A stretch of 42,979 nt of DNA from Oceanibaculum indicum P24 (GTDB lineage Bacteria; Pseudomonadota; Alphaproteobacteria; Oceanibaculales; Oceanibaculaceae). The DNA lies in assembly GCF_000299935.1 (NCBI RefSeq), contig NZ_AMRL01000029.1, forward strand, positions 1 to 42,979, read 5' to 3'. Positions 16,288-25,230 of this stretch are shown here, in pieces. How positions within the stretch are numbered: the stretch's first letter is position 1; every line of letters begins with the position of its first letter. Below the pieces are notes generated by a model. It did no database searches. It had not been told where the DNA came from and saw nothing but the letters and a program-made list of their open reading frames with translations. Position numbers and translations under genes: made by a program.

Positions 16288-17112
16288 ATGACAAATGACA
16301 GCTGGAAGCTGACGCGGCGCTTCGATTTCCGCGGGCAGCAGGTCGCCTACGATATCGTCGGCGATGGCCCGCCGCTGGTGATGGTCCATGGCACGCCCTT
16401 CTCCTCCTATGTCTGGCGCCGCATCGCCCGCGAACTGGCCCGTGACTATACGATCCACCTCTATGATTTACTGGGCTATGGCCAGTCGGAGAAGCGTGAG
16501 GGCCAGGATGTATCGCTCGGCGTCCAGAACGGTCTGCTGGCAGCCCTGCTGCAACATTGGGGCCTGACCGCGCCCTTCATGCTGGCACATGATTTCGGCG
16601 GCGCCACGGCGCTGCGCGCGCACCTGCTCGATGGCTGCGACTATCGCAAGCTGCTGTTGGTCGATCCGGTGGCGCTGCGCCCCTGGGGCTCGCCCTTCGT
16701 GCAGCATGTCCGCCATCACGAGGCCGCCTTCGCCGGCGTGCCCGACTATCTGCAGCGCGCGATTCTGCGGGCCTATATCCGCGGCGCCGTGAGCCGGGAG
16801 ATGACCGACGCCGAGCTGGAGCCCTATCTTGCGCCCTGGCTTGGCGAGGCCGGCCAGCCGGCCTTCTACCGTCAGATCGCGCAGATGGACATGCGTTTCA
16901 CCGACGAGGTGGAGCCGCACTATGGCGCGGTGCGATGTCCGACCATGCTGCTATGGGGGCAGGAGGATGAGTGGATACCGGTGGAGCGCGGCCGGCAGCT
17001 TTCCCGGCTGCTGCCGGAATGCGACTATTGGGAAGTCCCAAGTGCCGGCCATCTGATGCAGGAGGATGCGCCGGAATCCATCGTCGCGGCGGCGCTGTCC
17101 TTCTTCAGATAG
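16288..17112 (+). CDS. Alpha/beta hydrolase, haloalkane dehalogenase/epoxide hydrolase type
   Basis: A 274-residue alpha/beta hydrolase. The oxyanion segment is VMVHGTPFSSYVW, and the nucleophile elbow AHDFGGATALR puts aspartate at position 102, as in haloalkane dehalogenases and epoxide hydrolases, not the serine of esterases. The acid lies in LLWGQEDEWIP and the catalytic histidine is His255 in SAGHLMQEDAP. A cap region of helices (residues about 130-205) fits the same group. The start at 16288 follows AGAGGGG; the frame is open to 16195 but without a ribosome site. Substrate cannot be inferred; the divergent neighbour is the DapA-family gene. Confidence 0.88.
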   Translation: MTNDSWKLTRRFDFRGQQVAYDIVGDGPPLVMVHGTPFSSYVWRRIARELARDYTIHLYDLLGYGQSEKREGQDVSLGVQNGLLAALLQHWGLTAPFMLAHDFGGATALRAHLLDGCDYRKLLLVDPVALRPWGSPFVQHVRHHEAAFAGVPDYLQRAILRAYIRGAVSREMTDAELEPYLAPWLGEAGQPAFYRQIAQMDMRFTDEVEPHYGAVRCPTMLLWGQEDEWIPVERGRQLSRLLPECDYWEVPSAGHLMQEDAPESIVAAALSFFR

Positions 17113-17118
17113 AAAGCC

Positions 17119-17682
17119 TCACGTCCCGCGCCCCTCTACATCGCGGCGCAGATCGCGGATGACGCTGTCCACATTCGGCAGGTTGGGATGGATGTCCCGG
17201 GCCTTCTCGAAGGCGCGTAGCGCGCCGCGCTTCTCCTCCAGCTCCAGATAGATCATGCCGAGGCCGGACAGCGCGCCGAAATGCTTTGGCTCGATGGCCA
17301 ACACCCGTTCGATGTCGGCAACGGAGGCGGCATAATTGCCCTGCCGGTAATAGACGGTGGCGCGCTTGTTCCAGCCCTCGGCAAAGTCCGGCGCGATCTC
17401 CACCAGCTCATCGAAATGCAGCAGTGCCGCCTCGAAATCCTCGCGCTCCATGGCGCCAAGGCCGAGGCGCATCAGCATGTTCGCGTCCTCGGATTCGGTC
17501 CAGGTCCAGATATGCCAGATCTGCGCTTCCAGGATCTGCGCAACCGCCGGGTCCTTGGCCCGCTTCAGCTGCTCAAACAGCGGATCGAGCCGGGCATCGT
17601 TGCGCGAATTGGCACCGGTCGCCAGGGCCGGCGCCGTGCCGGCGGCAAGCAGGATGATCAGGACGGCAAGCAGACGCTTCAT
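17119..17682 (-). CDS. Secreted tetratricopeptide-repeat protein
   Basis: A 187-residue protein with a signal peptide (MKRLLAVLIILLAAGTAPALA) and at least three TPR units from about residue 67: LGLGAMEREDFEAALLHFDEL, AEGWNKRATVYYRQGNYAASV and LSGLGMIYLELEEKRGALRAF. TPR proteins mediate protein contacts; here probably in the periplasm. Two tryptophan-rich turns (IWHIWTWTESED) precede the repeats. It lies 56 bp downstream of the large indolepyruvate oxidoreductase gene on the same strand, and a second secreted TPR gene lies at the other end of that gene, facing away. Confidence 0.88.
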   Translation of the reverse strand: MKRLLAVLIILLAAGTAPALATGANSRNDARLDPLFEQLKRAKDPAVAQILEAQIWHIWTWTESEDANMLMRLGLGAMEREDFEAALLHFDELVEIAPDFAEGWNKRATVYYRQGNYAASVADIERVLAIEPKHFGALSGLGMIYLELEEKRGALRAFEKARDIHPNLPNVDSVIRDLRRDVEGRGT

Positions 17683-17738
17683 AAGAGGAGTATGGGGCGC
17701 ACCAGCCGCCCCGCCAAGGGGGCGGCCGATAGGTCGTC

Positions 17739-20700
17739 CTATTCTGCCGCCTGGGCCGGCGCCTGCGGCCTGCGGAAGGCGGCCAGCAACTCCGCCTCCT
17801 CGGCCTTCGCCTTGGCGACATTCGCCTCCTTCACATGGCCGAAGCCGCGCACCTTGTCCGGCAGGCTGGCCAGCGCCACCGCCAGATGGTGATTGTCCGG
17901 CGACAGCTTCTCCAGAAGCTCGGCCAGCAGCGCCTCATACTCGGCGACAAGCCGGCGCTCCATGCGGCGTTCCTCGGTGCGGCCGAAGATGTCGAACGCC
18001 GTGCCACGAAGCCTCTTGAACCCGGCCAGCGTGCGGAACGCCGCCATCATCCACGGGCCATAGGCACGCTTCTTCAGATGACCGGTCTGCGGATCGCGTT
18101 CGGCGAACAGCGGCGGCGCCAGATGGAATTCCAGCTTGTAATCGCCCTCGAACTGCTGACTGAGACGCCGCTGGAACCCGCCATCGGTGTAGAGCCGGGC
18201 CACCTCATACTCGTCCTTGATGGCCAGCAGCTTGTGGTAATAGCGCGCCACCGCTTCGGCCAGCGCGCTCTGGCCCGGCGTCATGGCCTGCTCCGCCGCC
18301 CGGACGCGCGCCACCAGATCGGTGTAGCGCCTGGCATAGGCCGCATCCTGATAGTCCGTCAGATAGGCGGCGCGCTTCGCCACGATCTCGTCCAGGGTCT
18401 GGGCGATCTTGCGGTCCGGCGCGACAGCGGTTTCGGCCGGGGCCAGCACGCGCTCGACCGACGGCAAATCATGCGCGGCGCGGCGGCCCCACAGGAAGGC
18501 CTCGCGATTGAACGCCACCGCCACACCGTTCATTTCGATAGCCTTGTCGATGGCCTCCGCTGTTACCGGCACCAGCCCGCGCTGCCAGGCGAAGCCCAGC
18601 ATGAACAGGTTGCTGGCGATGGAATCGCCCAGCGCCGCCGTGGCCAGCCTTGAGGCATCGACGAAATCCGCCTTCTGCCCGCCAACGGCCTTCAGGAGGG
18701 CGTCGCGCAGCTTCGCCGTCGGGAAGGCGAGGTTCGGGTTACGGGTGAAGTCGCCGGTCATCGTCTCCTGCGTGTTCACCACCGCATGACTGCGCCCGGC
18801 ATGCAGCGTTGCCAGCCCCTCGGCGCTGGCCGACACCACGATGTCGCAGCCCAGCAGCAGATCGGCCCCGCCATGCGAAATGCGCGCGGCGTGCAGGTCG
18901 CCCGGCGTGGCACCGATGCGCACATGGCTGAGCACCTGCCCGCCCTTCTGGGCGAGGCCGGCCATGTCGAGCACGCTGACGCCCTTGCCTTCCAGATGCG
19001 CGGCCATGCCAAGCAAGGCACCGATGGTGACGACGCCGGTGCCGCCAATGCCGCCGATCATGATGTTGTAGGGCTGATCCAGCGCCGGCAGGATCGGTTC
19101 CGGCAGATCGCCGAAGACCGGGCGCGGGCCGGCCTGCTCCACCTTCTCCGCCTGCTTGCGCACCTTGCCGCCGACCACGGTGACGAAGCTGGGGCAGAAG
19201 CCCTTCAGGCAGGAATAATCCTTGTTGCAGGCCGACTGGTCGATGGCGCGCTTACGGCCATACTCAGTCTCGACCGGCAGCACGGAGACGCAGTTCGACT
19301 TCACGCCGCAATCGCCGCAGCCTTCGCACACCGCCTCATTGATGAAGACGCGCTTGGGCGGATCGACCATCAGCTTGCGTTTGCGCCGGCGGCGCTTCTC
19401 CGCAGCACAGGTCTGGTCGTAGATCAGGACGGTCAGCCCCTCGATCTCGCGCAGATCGCGCTGCACAGCATCCAGATCGTCACGATGCGAAATCGTCGCC
19501 TCCGCCGGGAAGACATTCAGCGGGTACTTGTCGGGATCGTCGGTGACGATGCGCACCGCCTTCGCCCCTTCGGCCAGCACCTGGCGGGCAATCTGATCGA
19601 CCGTGAAATGGCTGTCGGCGGGCTGGCCGCCGGTCATTGCCACGGCATCGTTGAACAGGATCTTGTAGGTGATGTTCACGCCCGACGCGGCGGCAGCGCG
19701 GATCGCCAGCGAACCGGAATGATTGTAGGTACCATCGCCCAGATTGGCGAAGATGTGCTTCGTCTTTGTGAAGGGCGCCTGGCCGATCCAGGGTGCGCCT
19801 TCGCCGCCCATCTGGGTGAAGGTCTCGGTCGAGCGGTCCATCCATTGCGACATGTAATGGCAGCCGATGCCGGCCATGGCGCGGCTGCCCTCCGGCACGC
19901 GGGTGGAGGTGTTGTGCGGACAGCCGGAGCAGAAATAGGGGGTGCGCTTGAAGCCGTGGGTCGGCACGGTCAGCCCGGCCTCCTCCTGCCGCAGCCGCAT
20001 CACCCGCCCGCGCAGCTCGGCATCGTCATGCTGCTTCAGCAGCCGCTCGCCGATAGCCAGCGCGATCTGGTTCGGCGACAGCTCGCCCGGCGCCTGGAAC
20101 AGGGTGCGGCCATCCTCGCCCTGCTTGCCCAGGATGCGCGGCCGGCGATCCGCCGGCATGTCATAGAGAATATCCTTCAGCTGCGGCTCGATCAGGCCAC
20201 GCTTCTCCTCCACCACCAGCACCTCCGGCAGGCCGGCGGCAAAGGCAGCCGCTCCTTCCGGCTCCAGCGGCCAAGGCATGCCGATCTTGTAGAGCCGGAT
20301 GCCCAGCGCCGACGCCCGCGCCTCATCGAGGCCCAGCGCATCCAACGCCTGGCGCACATCGAGATAGGATTTGCCGGTGGTGGCAATGCCGAGGCGCGGC
20401 GACGCACTGTCGATCAGCACGCGGTCCAGCCCGTTCGCCCGCGCGAAGGCCAGTACCGCCGGCATCTTGTGGGTGTGAAGCCGGTATTCCTGCGCCATCG
20501 GCTCGTCCGGCCAGCGGATGCTGAGTCCGCCTTCCGGCATCTCGAAGCCTTCGGGCAGCACGATCTTCACCCGGTCGGGATCGGCCTCGACCGAGGCGGA
20601 ACTGTCCATCGTGTCGGCCACGCACTTCATGCCGACCCACACGCTGGCATAGCGCGACATTGCCCAGCCGATCAGCCCGTAATCCAGGATTTCCTGGATG

Positions 20701-21224
20701 CCGGCCGGATTCAGCACCGGCATCATGGCATCGACGCAGGCGAATTCCGACTGGTGCGGCAGGGTGGAGGATTTGCAGACATGGTCGTCGCCGAGCAGCG
20801 CCAGCACGCCGCCATGGCGCGAGGTGCCGGCATTGTTGGCATGCTTGAACACGTCGCCGGTGCGGTCCACGCCCGGCCCCTTGCCGTACCAGATGGAGAA
20901 CACGCCATCATACAGCGCGTCGGGGAACAGGTTCAGCTGCTGGCTGCCCCAGATGGCGGTCGCCGCCATCTCCTCATTCACACCGGGCTGGAACTGGATG
21001 TGGTTGTTCTTCAGGAACTTCCGCGCCTTCCAGAGCTGCTGGTCGAGCGCGCCCAGCGGCGAGCCGCGATAGCCGGAGATGAAGCAGCCGGTATTCAGAC
21101 CCGCCGCCACATCGCGCTGGCGCTGGATCATCGGCAGGCGGACCAGCGCCTGCGTCCCGGTCAGGTAGAGCCGGCCGCGCTGGAGCGTGTATTTGTCGTC
21201 AAGGGTAACCGCAGCGAGCGTCAT
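17739..21224 (-). CDS. Indolepyruvate:ferredoxin oxidoreductase, fused alpha and beta subunits
   Basis: An 1161-residue fused enzyme that oxidatively decarboxylates aryl- or branched-chain 2-oxo acids to the acyl-CoA, reducing ferredoxin. The N-terminal half is the pyrimidine-binding domain of a 2-oxoacid:ferredoxin oxidoreductase (YRGSPLGALDQQLW near the start). The thiamine diphosphate-binding segment follows, with GDG at residues 496-498 in NLGDGTYNHSG. Next are a ferredoxin-like cysteine set (Cys633, 636, 639, 645 in CEGCGDCGVKSNC) and a second set around CNKDYSCLKGFCPSF. The C-terminal gamma-type domain begins IMIGGIGGTGVVTIGALLGMAA. Length fits the one-chain IorAB form found in many aerobic proteobacteria. 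GGGGA precedes the ATG. Confidence 0.93.
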   Translation of the reverse strand: MTLAAVTLDDKYTLQRGRLYLTGTQALVRLPMIQRQRDVAAGLNTGCFISGYRGSPLGALDQQLWKARKFLKNNHIQFQPGVNEEMAATAIWGSQQLNLFPDALYDGVFSIWYGKGPGVDRTGDVFKHANNAGTSRHGGVLALLGDDHVCKSSTLPHQSEFACVDAMMPVLNPAGIQEILDYGLIGWAMSRYASVWVGMKCVADTMDSSASVEADPDRVKIVLPEGFEMPEGGLSIRWPDEPMAQEYRLHTHKMPAVLAFARANGLDRVLIDSASPRLGIATTGKSYLDVRQALDALGLDEARASALGIRLYKIGMPWPLEPEGAAAFAAGLPEVLVVEEKRGLIEPQLKDILYDMPADRRPRILGKQGEDGRTLFQAPGELSPNQIALAIGERLLKQHDDAELRGRVMRLRQEEAGLTVPTHGFKRTPYFCSGCPHNTSTRVPEGSRAMAGIGCHYMSQWMDRSTETFTQMGGEGAPWIGQAPFTKTKHIFANLGDGTYNHSGSLAIRAAAASGVNITYKILFNDAVAMTGGQPADSHFTVDQIARQVLAEGAKAVRIVTDDPDKYPLNVFPAEATISHRDDLDAVQRDLREIEGLTVLIYDQTCAAEKRRRRKRKLMVDPPKRVFINEAVCEGCGDCGVKSNCVSVLPVETEYGRKRAIDQSACNKDYSCLKGFCPSFVTVVGGKVRKQAEKVEQAGPRPVFGDLPEPILPALDQPYNIMIGGIGGTGVVTIGALLGMAAHLEGKGVSVLDMAGLAQKGGQVLSHVRIGATPGDLHAARISHGGADLLLGCDIVVSASAEGLATLHAGRSHAVVNTQETMTGDFTRNPNLAFPTAKLRDALLKAVGGQKADFVDASRLATAALGDSIASNLFMLGFAWQRGLVPVTAEAIDKAIEMNGVAVAFNREAFLWGRRAAHDLPSVERVLAPAETAVAPDRKIAQTLDEIVAKRAAYLTDYQDAAYARRYTDLVARVRAAEQAMTPGQSALAEAVARYYHKLLAIKDEYEVARLYTDGGFQRRLSQQFEGDYKLEFHLAPPLFAERDPQTGHLKKRAYGPWMMAAFRTLAGFKRLRGTAFDIFGRTEERRMERRLVAEYEALLAELLEKLSPDNHHLAVALASLPDKVRGFGHVKEANVAKAKAEEAELLAAFRRPQAPAQAAE

Positions 21225-21605
21225 GTTCTGTCCCCTGCATCCGATTGCCGGTGGAGCGCCGCCTGGCGCCCTGCCTTACCCGGATGATCCTCCCGTCCGG
21301 CCCGATCGGGTCCGGCTGTTTATCGCCCGGCCATCCGCCGGATCGGTTTTCTTCCTTTAGTATTAGATGGTAGTGAGCCGGCAGGGTTGCGACAATCGCC
21401 CACAGGCAGGCATGTAAAAAAAGCAACGAACACGGCGTTTGGCAGGCGAATAGACGATCAGGCTTTGCGAATGAAGCCACGCCGCCGCAATGAAATTTCG
21501 CAACGCGATCCTCCTGCATCGCACAATATTATTGCCGCATTGCAGCAAATGAGGGGTGGCTATTCCAGACTTGCGGATGATCGCGCCGGCCCATATCTGT
21601 TCGCC
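21225..21605. other. Intergenic region between divergent genes
   Basis: About 380 bp between the indolepyruvate oxidoreductase gene (minus) and a TPR gene (plus). The middle, 21350-21560, is AT-richer than its surroundings and contains an A-run (21417-21423) and a short palindrome CAATATTATTG. It presumably holds both promoters, but I cannot assign boxes with confidence. The TPR reading frame is open upstream to 21387, but the signal peptide starts at 21606, so the upstream part is not regarded as coding. Confidence 0.5.
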
Positions 21606-22397
21606 ATGTCCCTGACGCCCTCATCTCCCCTGCGCCCTGTCCTGCTGCTGGCCAGTGCGCTGGCCATCGCTGCCCTGCCGGCCTTCGCCCAGAGCGAGGC
21701 CCCGCCCCCCATCGACCATGAATCGCAATATGCGGCCTGCATGCGGCTGGCGCGGGAAGCGCCCGCCGACGGCTACCGCAGCGGCGTCGCCTGGTACGAG
21801 AAGGGCGGCGGCAGCCCGGCCGAGCACTGTATCGCGGCCTCCTTGCTGCAACTGGGCGACTATGCCGAGGCCGCCACACGGCTGGAGCGCGTCGCCGCCG
21901 ACGAGTCTCTCTCACCGCGCCCGGAGACCCGCGCCGGCCTGCTGGCCCAGGCAGGCCTCGCCTGGGTGCTGGCCGGCGATGAGCGCAAGGCGGCCAGCGC
22001 ACGCGACAAGGCGCTGGAGATTACCCCCGACAATGTCGATCTGCGGATCGACCGGGCGTTGTCCCGCATGACGCTGGAGCAGTATTTCGAGGCGATCGAC
22101 GACCTGAATCGGGCGATCGACCTGGCGCCGCATCGGATGGATGCGCTGCTGATCCGCGCCTCGGCCTATCGCTATCTCGGCCAGCTGGACCTTGCCCGCG
22201 ACGATGTGGAACGCGCGCTGGCCCTCGATCCGGACCACCCGGATGCGCTGCTGGAACGCGGTGTGATCGCCCGTGCCGCCGGCAACAAGGATGCCGCCCG
22301 GAAGGATTTTCTGGCCGTCCTGAACCTGACCTCGGAAGGGCCGGCGGGCGATGCCGCGCGGCTGAACCTGGAAGCGATGGATGTGAGGGTCGAGTAA
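21606..22397 (+). CDS. Secreted tetratricopeptide-repeat protein
   Basis: A 263-residue protein with a signal peptide (about residues 1-28, ending ALPAFAQ) and TPR units over most of its length. It shows ASLLQLGDYAEAATRLERV, AQAGLAWVLAGDERKAASARDKALE, DLRIDRALSRMTLEQYFEAIDDLNRAID, IRASAYRYLGQLDLARDDVERAL and ERGVIARAAGNKDAARKDFLAV. It is probably a periplasmic scaffold; partner unknown. Two cysteines (AACMRL, EHCIAA) lie near the mature N-terminus. The start is chosen at the signal peptide methionine. It is convergent with the GST gene, whose stop is 6 bp away. Confidence 0.86.
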   Translation: MSLTPSSPLRPVLLLASALAIAALPAFAQSEAPPPIDHESQYAACMRLAREAPADGYRSGVAWYEKGGGSPAEHCIAASLLQLGDYAEAATRLERVAADESLSPRPETRAGLLAQAGLAWVLAGDERKAASARDKALEITPDNVDLRIDRALSRMTLEQYFEAIDDLNRAIDLAPHRMDALLIRASAYRYLGQLDLARDDVERALALDPDHPDALLERGVIARAAGNKDAARKDFLAVLNLTSEGPAGDAARLNLEAMDVRVE

Positions 22398-22403
22398 CCG
22401 GCC

Positions 22404-23084
22404 CTAGAAATCCAGATCGGCGTAGTGCTTGGGCGGTGACACGCCGGGGATACGGTCGGCCAGCAGCGGACGGAAGGCCGGACGGGACTTCACCCGGGCA
22501 TACCATTCCTTCGCCTCGGCATGCTCCTCCCACGGGACATTGCCGAGATAATCGACGCAGGAGAGATGCGCCGCGGCGGCAAGATCGGCCAGGCTCAGAT
22601 GATCGCCGGCCAGCCAGGTCCGCCGCTCGCACAGATAGCCGATATAGTCCAGATGGTAGTGGATGTTGGTCAGGCCGGCGCGGATCGCCTCGCTCGACGG
22701 CTCGCCCAGCCCCAGAAAGCGCTTCAGGATCTTCTCGCCGACCAGATTGCGCGTCACTTCCTCATAGAACTTGCAATCGAACCAGGCGACCAGCCGGCGC
22801 ACCTCGGCACGGTCGGTGGGAATACCGGGGATCAGCCCGCGCTTGGGATAGGCTTCTTCCAGATACTCGCAGATCGCCCCGGAATCGCACAGCGTGACCG
22901 GCCCGTCCGGCCCTTCATCGTCGATCAGCACCGGCACCTGGCCGGCCGGATTCAGCGCCAGGAAATCCGGGCGTCTTTCCCAGATTTTCTCGACACTCAT
23001 CTCGAAGGCGAGGTCCTTTTCGGCCAGGACCAGGCGAACCTTGCGGCTGAAGGGGGATAACCAGAGGTGATAGAGGGTACGCAT
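22404..23084 (-). CDS. Glutathione S-transferase family protein
   Basis: A 226-residue GST-fold protein. The thioredoxin-like N-terminal domain includes LYHLWLSPFSRKVRLVLAEKDLAFE, the cis-proline glutathione site NPAGQVPVLID and the DSGAICEYLEE motif. The all-helical C-terminal domain includes TWLAGDHLSLADLAAAAHL, the N-capping box region. Serine in SPFSRKVR is the likely glutathione-activating residue. The substrate is unknown. It lies 87 bp downstream of the class I aminotransferase gene on the same strand and is the last gene of that minus-strand run before the convergent TPR gene. Confidence 0.9.
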   Translation of the reverse strand: MRTLYHLWLSPFSRKVRLVLAEKDLAFEMSVEKIWERRPDFLALNPAGQVPVLIDDEGPDGPVTLCDSGAICEYLEEAYPKRGLIPGIPTDRAEVRRLVAWFDCKFYEEVTRNLVGEKILKRFLGLGEPSSEAIRAGLTNIHYHLDYIGYLCERRTWLAGDHLSLADLAAAAHLSCVDYLGNVPWEEHAEAKEWYARVKSRPAFRPLLADRIPGVSPPKHYADLDF

Positions 23085-23171
23085 TGCTTTCCGAATCGTC
23101 GCGGCGCCACCGCATATTGCGTAAAATCAACGCTAAAACGCAAGAAATGGTTGCGAATGACCCCTATCGCC

Positions 23172-24347
23172 CTAGCCCAGCATCGTCTCGATGCGGTCGA
23201 GGCAGTGATTCAGGATCTCCGGGCTGTTGGCGAAGCAGAGCCGCAGATGCCCTTCGCCACCCGGCCCGAAGGCGCTGCCCGGCGCGAGTCCGACGCGATG
23301 TTCCGCCACCAGCCGCTTGGCGAAATCTAGGCTGTCCGTCATGCCGTCCACCGCGAAGAAATGGTAGAAGGCGCCCTTCGGCTGCACGATGCGCACGCGC
23401 GGATGCTGCGACAGCCGGTCATAGACGAGATCACGGCCCTGCTTATAGCGCGCGACCGAGCGGGCGATGAACGGCTCTCCCTGCTTCACCGCCACCACAC
23501 CGGCATGCTGCGCGAAGGTGGAGGCCGAGGCGGTGTTGAACTCATTCATCTTCAGCAGCGTCGGGATCATGCCCAGCGGGGCGGTGATCCAGCCCATGCG
23601 CCAGCCGGTCATGCTCCAGGATTTGGAGAAGCTGTTCAGCGCCAGCACCGGATCGTCCTCTGACGCGATGTCGAGGAAGGAGGGTGCCCGCTTGCCCTCG
23701 AAAACCATGCGGTCATAGACCTCGTCGGCGATGATCCAGATGCCCTTCTCGCGCGCGAAATCGAGCAGCGCCTGCTGCTGGTCGCGCGGCATCACCCAGC
23801 CGGTCGGGTTGTTCGGCGAGTTGATGAACAGCGCGCGGGTATTCCCGTTGCAGGCATCCATCAGCCGCTCGATATCGAGTTGCCAGCCATCATTGCCCAT
23901 GGAGAGCAGTACCGGGCGCACCTCCCCGCCCATGATGCGCACCGTCTCGCTGCAATTCGGCCAGAGCGGGCTGGTGGTAACGACATTGGTGCCGGCATCG
24001 ACCAGCGACTGCATGACGATCTGGATCGCATTCATGCCCGAGGCGGTGATGACGATGCGCTCGGGCGAAATGGTGCGGCCGCACAGCGGCGTCAGATACT
24101 CGGCCAGTGCGGCGCGCAGTTCCGGCACGCCGGCGCTTTCCGTGTAGAAGGTGTGGCCCTGGCGCAGCGCCTCGGCTGCCGCCTCGCAGATAAAGGCGGG
24201 CGTCGGCTCGTCCGGCTCGCCGAACCATAGCGGCACCACGCCGCCCAGCTTCATGCCGTAATGCGCGACCTCACGGATGCGCGAATCGTCCAGCCGCAGG
24301 ATACCGGGACGGATGTCGGCGGGCGGAATCTGTGTCGTGAGGTCCAT
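23172..24347 (-). CDS. Class I/II PLP-dependent aminotransferase
   Basis: A 391-residue fold-type I aminotransferase (AspC/AraT/alanine aminotransferase-like). Family marks are LWFGEPDEPTPAFICEAAAEAL, TFYTESAGVPELRAALAEYL, ITASGMNAIQIVMQSLVDAG, FINSPNNPTGWVMP, the IIADEVYDRMVF aspartate segment, the PLP lysine in NSFSKSWSMTGWRMGW and the substrate arginine in HLRLCFANS. Specificity is unclear; given paaG next door and the indolepyruvate oxidoreductase 2 kb further on, an aromatic amino acid is a reasonable guess. The start at 24347 is chosen as the natural protein start; the open frame to 24782 runs antiparallel-like within paaG and is not coding. It lies 77 bp after paaG. Confidence 0.88.
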   Translation of the reverse strand: MDLTTQIPPADIRPGILRLDDSRIREVAHYGMKLGGVVPLWFGEPDEPTPAFICEAAAEALRQGHTFYTESAGVPELRAALAEYLTPLCGRTISPERIVITASGMNAIQIVMQSLVDAGTNVVTTSPLWPNCSETVRIMGGEVRPVLLSMGNDGWQLDIERLMDACNGNTRALFINSPNNPTGWVMPRDQQQALLDFAREKGIWIIADEVYDRMVFEGKRAPSFLDIASEDDPVLALNSFSKSWSMTGWRMGWITAPLGMIPTLLKMNEFNTASASTFAQHAGVVAVKQGEPFIARSVARYKQGRDLVYDRLSQHPRVRIVQPKGAFYHFFAVDGMTDSLDFAKRLVAEHRVGLAPGSAFGPGGEGHLRLCFANSPEILNHCLDRIETMLG

Positions 24348-24424
24348 GGAGCAAACTCGTCGATTACGGGTATGGCCCTTATGCGGCGGCAAACGCGCCG
24401 GGGCAACCCCTACTTCCCCTGCCC

Positions 24425-25213
24425 CTACTTCCCCTGAAAGGCCGGCGGGCGCTTGGCGAGGAAGGCGGCAACCCCCTCGCGGTAGTCGGCAGTGCGGCCG
24501 GCTTCGCGCTGCAGATCGCGTTCCATGTCGAGCTGGCCGTCCAGCGAATGACCCGTCGAGGCCTGGATCGCCTGCTTGATGAGGCCCAGCGCCCGGGTCG
24601 GCTGGGTGGCCAGATGCCGGGCGAGCTTCACTGCTTCCGGCATCAGCTCGGCATCGGGCAGCACCTTCCAGATCAGCCCCCATTCGGCGGCGCGCGCTGC
24701 CTCCAGCTTCTCCGCCGTCAGCGCCAGCGCCATGGCGCGGGCATGGCCGACGAGACGCGGCAGCAGCCAGGTACCACCGCAATCCGGCACCAGCCCGATG
24801 CGCGCAAAGGCCTGGATGAAACTGGCGGATTCAGCAGCAAGCACGATGTCGCAGCACAGTGCGAAATTGGCCCCGGCCCCGGCGGCAACGCCATTCACCG
24901 CGCAGACAACCGGCTTCGGCAGGGCGCGCAGTCGCTTCACCAGCGGGTTGTAGCGCTCCTCCAGCGAGGCGCCGAGATCGATATCGTCGGAGATCACCTT
25001 GCGGTCGCCCAGATCCTGCCCGGCGCAGAAGCCGCGCCCCGACCCGGTGATCAGGATCGCGCGCACCGCCTCCTCCTTCTCCGCCGCATCCAGCGCCACC
25101 GTCATCTCCGCCAGCATGACGGTAGTGAAGGCGTTCAGCTTGTCCGGCCGGTTCAGCGTGATCGTCATCACCCCGTCCGCGACATCGACCAGCAGGGTCT
25201 CGTAAGCAGCCAT
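24425..25213 (-). CDS. paaG: 2-(1,2-epoxy-1,2-dihydrophenyl)acetyl-CoA isomerase (PaaG-like enoyl-CoA hydratase)
   Basis: A 262-residue crotonase-fold enzyme. It closely resembles E. coli PaaG as I remember that sequence: GRGFCAGQDLGDRKV, RYNPLVKRLRALPKPVVCAVNGVAAGAGANFAL, IGLVPDCGGTWLLPRLVGHARAM, AAEWGLIWKV, LARHLATQPTRALGLIKQAI and the C-terminal ADYREGVAAFLAKRPPAF. PaaG converts the ring epoxide of phenylacetyl-CoA to the oxepin form and also acts as a delta3-delta2 enoyl-CoA isomerase. The catalytic aspartate is expected in LVPDCGGTW. The other paa genes (paaABCDE, paaZ, paaK) are not in this window, so here it may serve general enoyl-CoA isomerisation. GGGAGA precedes the ATG; creatininase gene is 17 bp upstream. 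Confidence 0.88.
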   Translation of the reverse strand: MAAYETLLVDVADGVMTITLNRPDKLNAFTTVMLAEMTVALDAAEKEEAVRAILITGSGRGFCAGQDLGDRKVISDDIDLGASLEERYNPLVKRLRALPKPVVCAVNGVAAGAGANFALCCDIVLAAESASFIQAFARIGLVPDCGGTWLLPRLVGHARAMALALTAEKLEAARAAEWGLIWKVLPDAELMPEAVKLARHLATQPTRALGLIKQAIQASTGHSLDGQLDMERDLQREAGRTADYREGVAAFLAKRPPAFQGK

Positions 25214-25230
25214 GGAGCGTCTCCCTTTCG

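Noticed and set aside
18786-21287. An 833-residue open frame on the plus strand
   Set aside because: It is the complement of the indolepyruvate oxidoreductase gene, low in complexity and rich in His, Arg, Gln and Ala. No motif supports it.
24348-24782. N-terminal extension of the class I aminotransferase frame
   Set aside because: This part overlaps the same-strand paaG gene in another frame; the extension is Arg/Gly/Ala-rich with no homology-like features, and the family start is at 24347.
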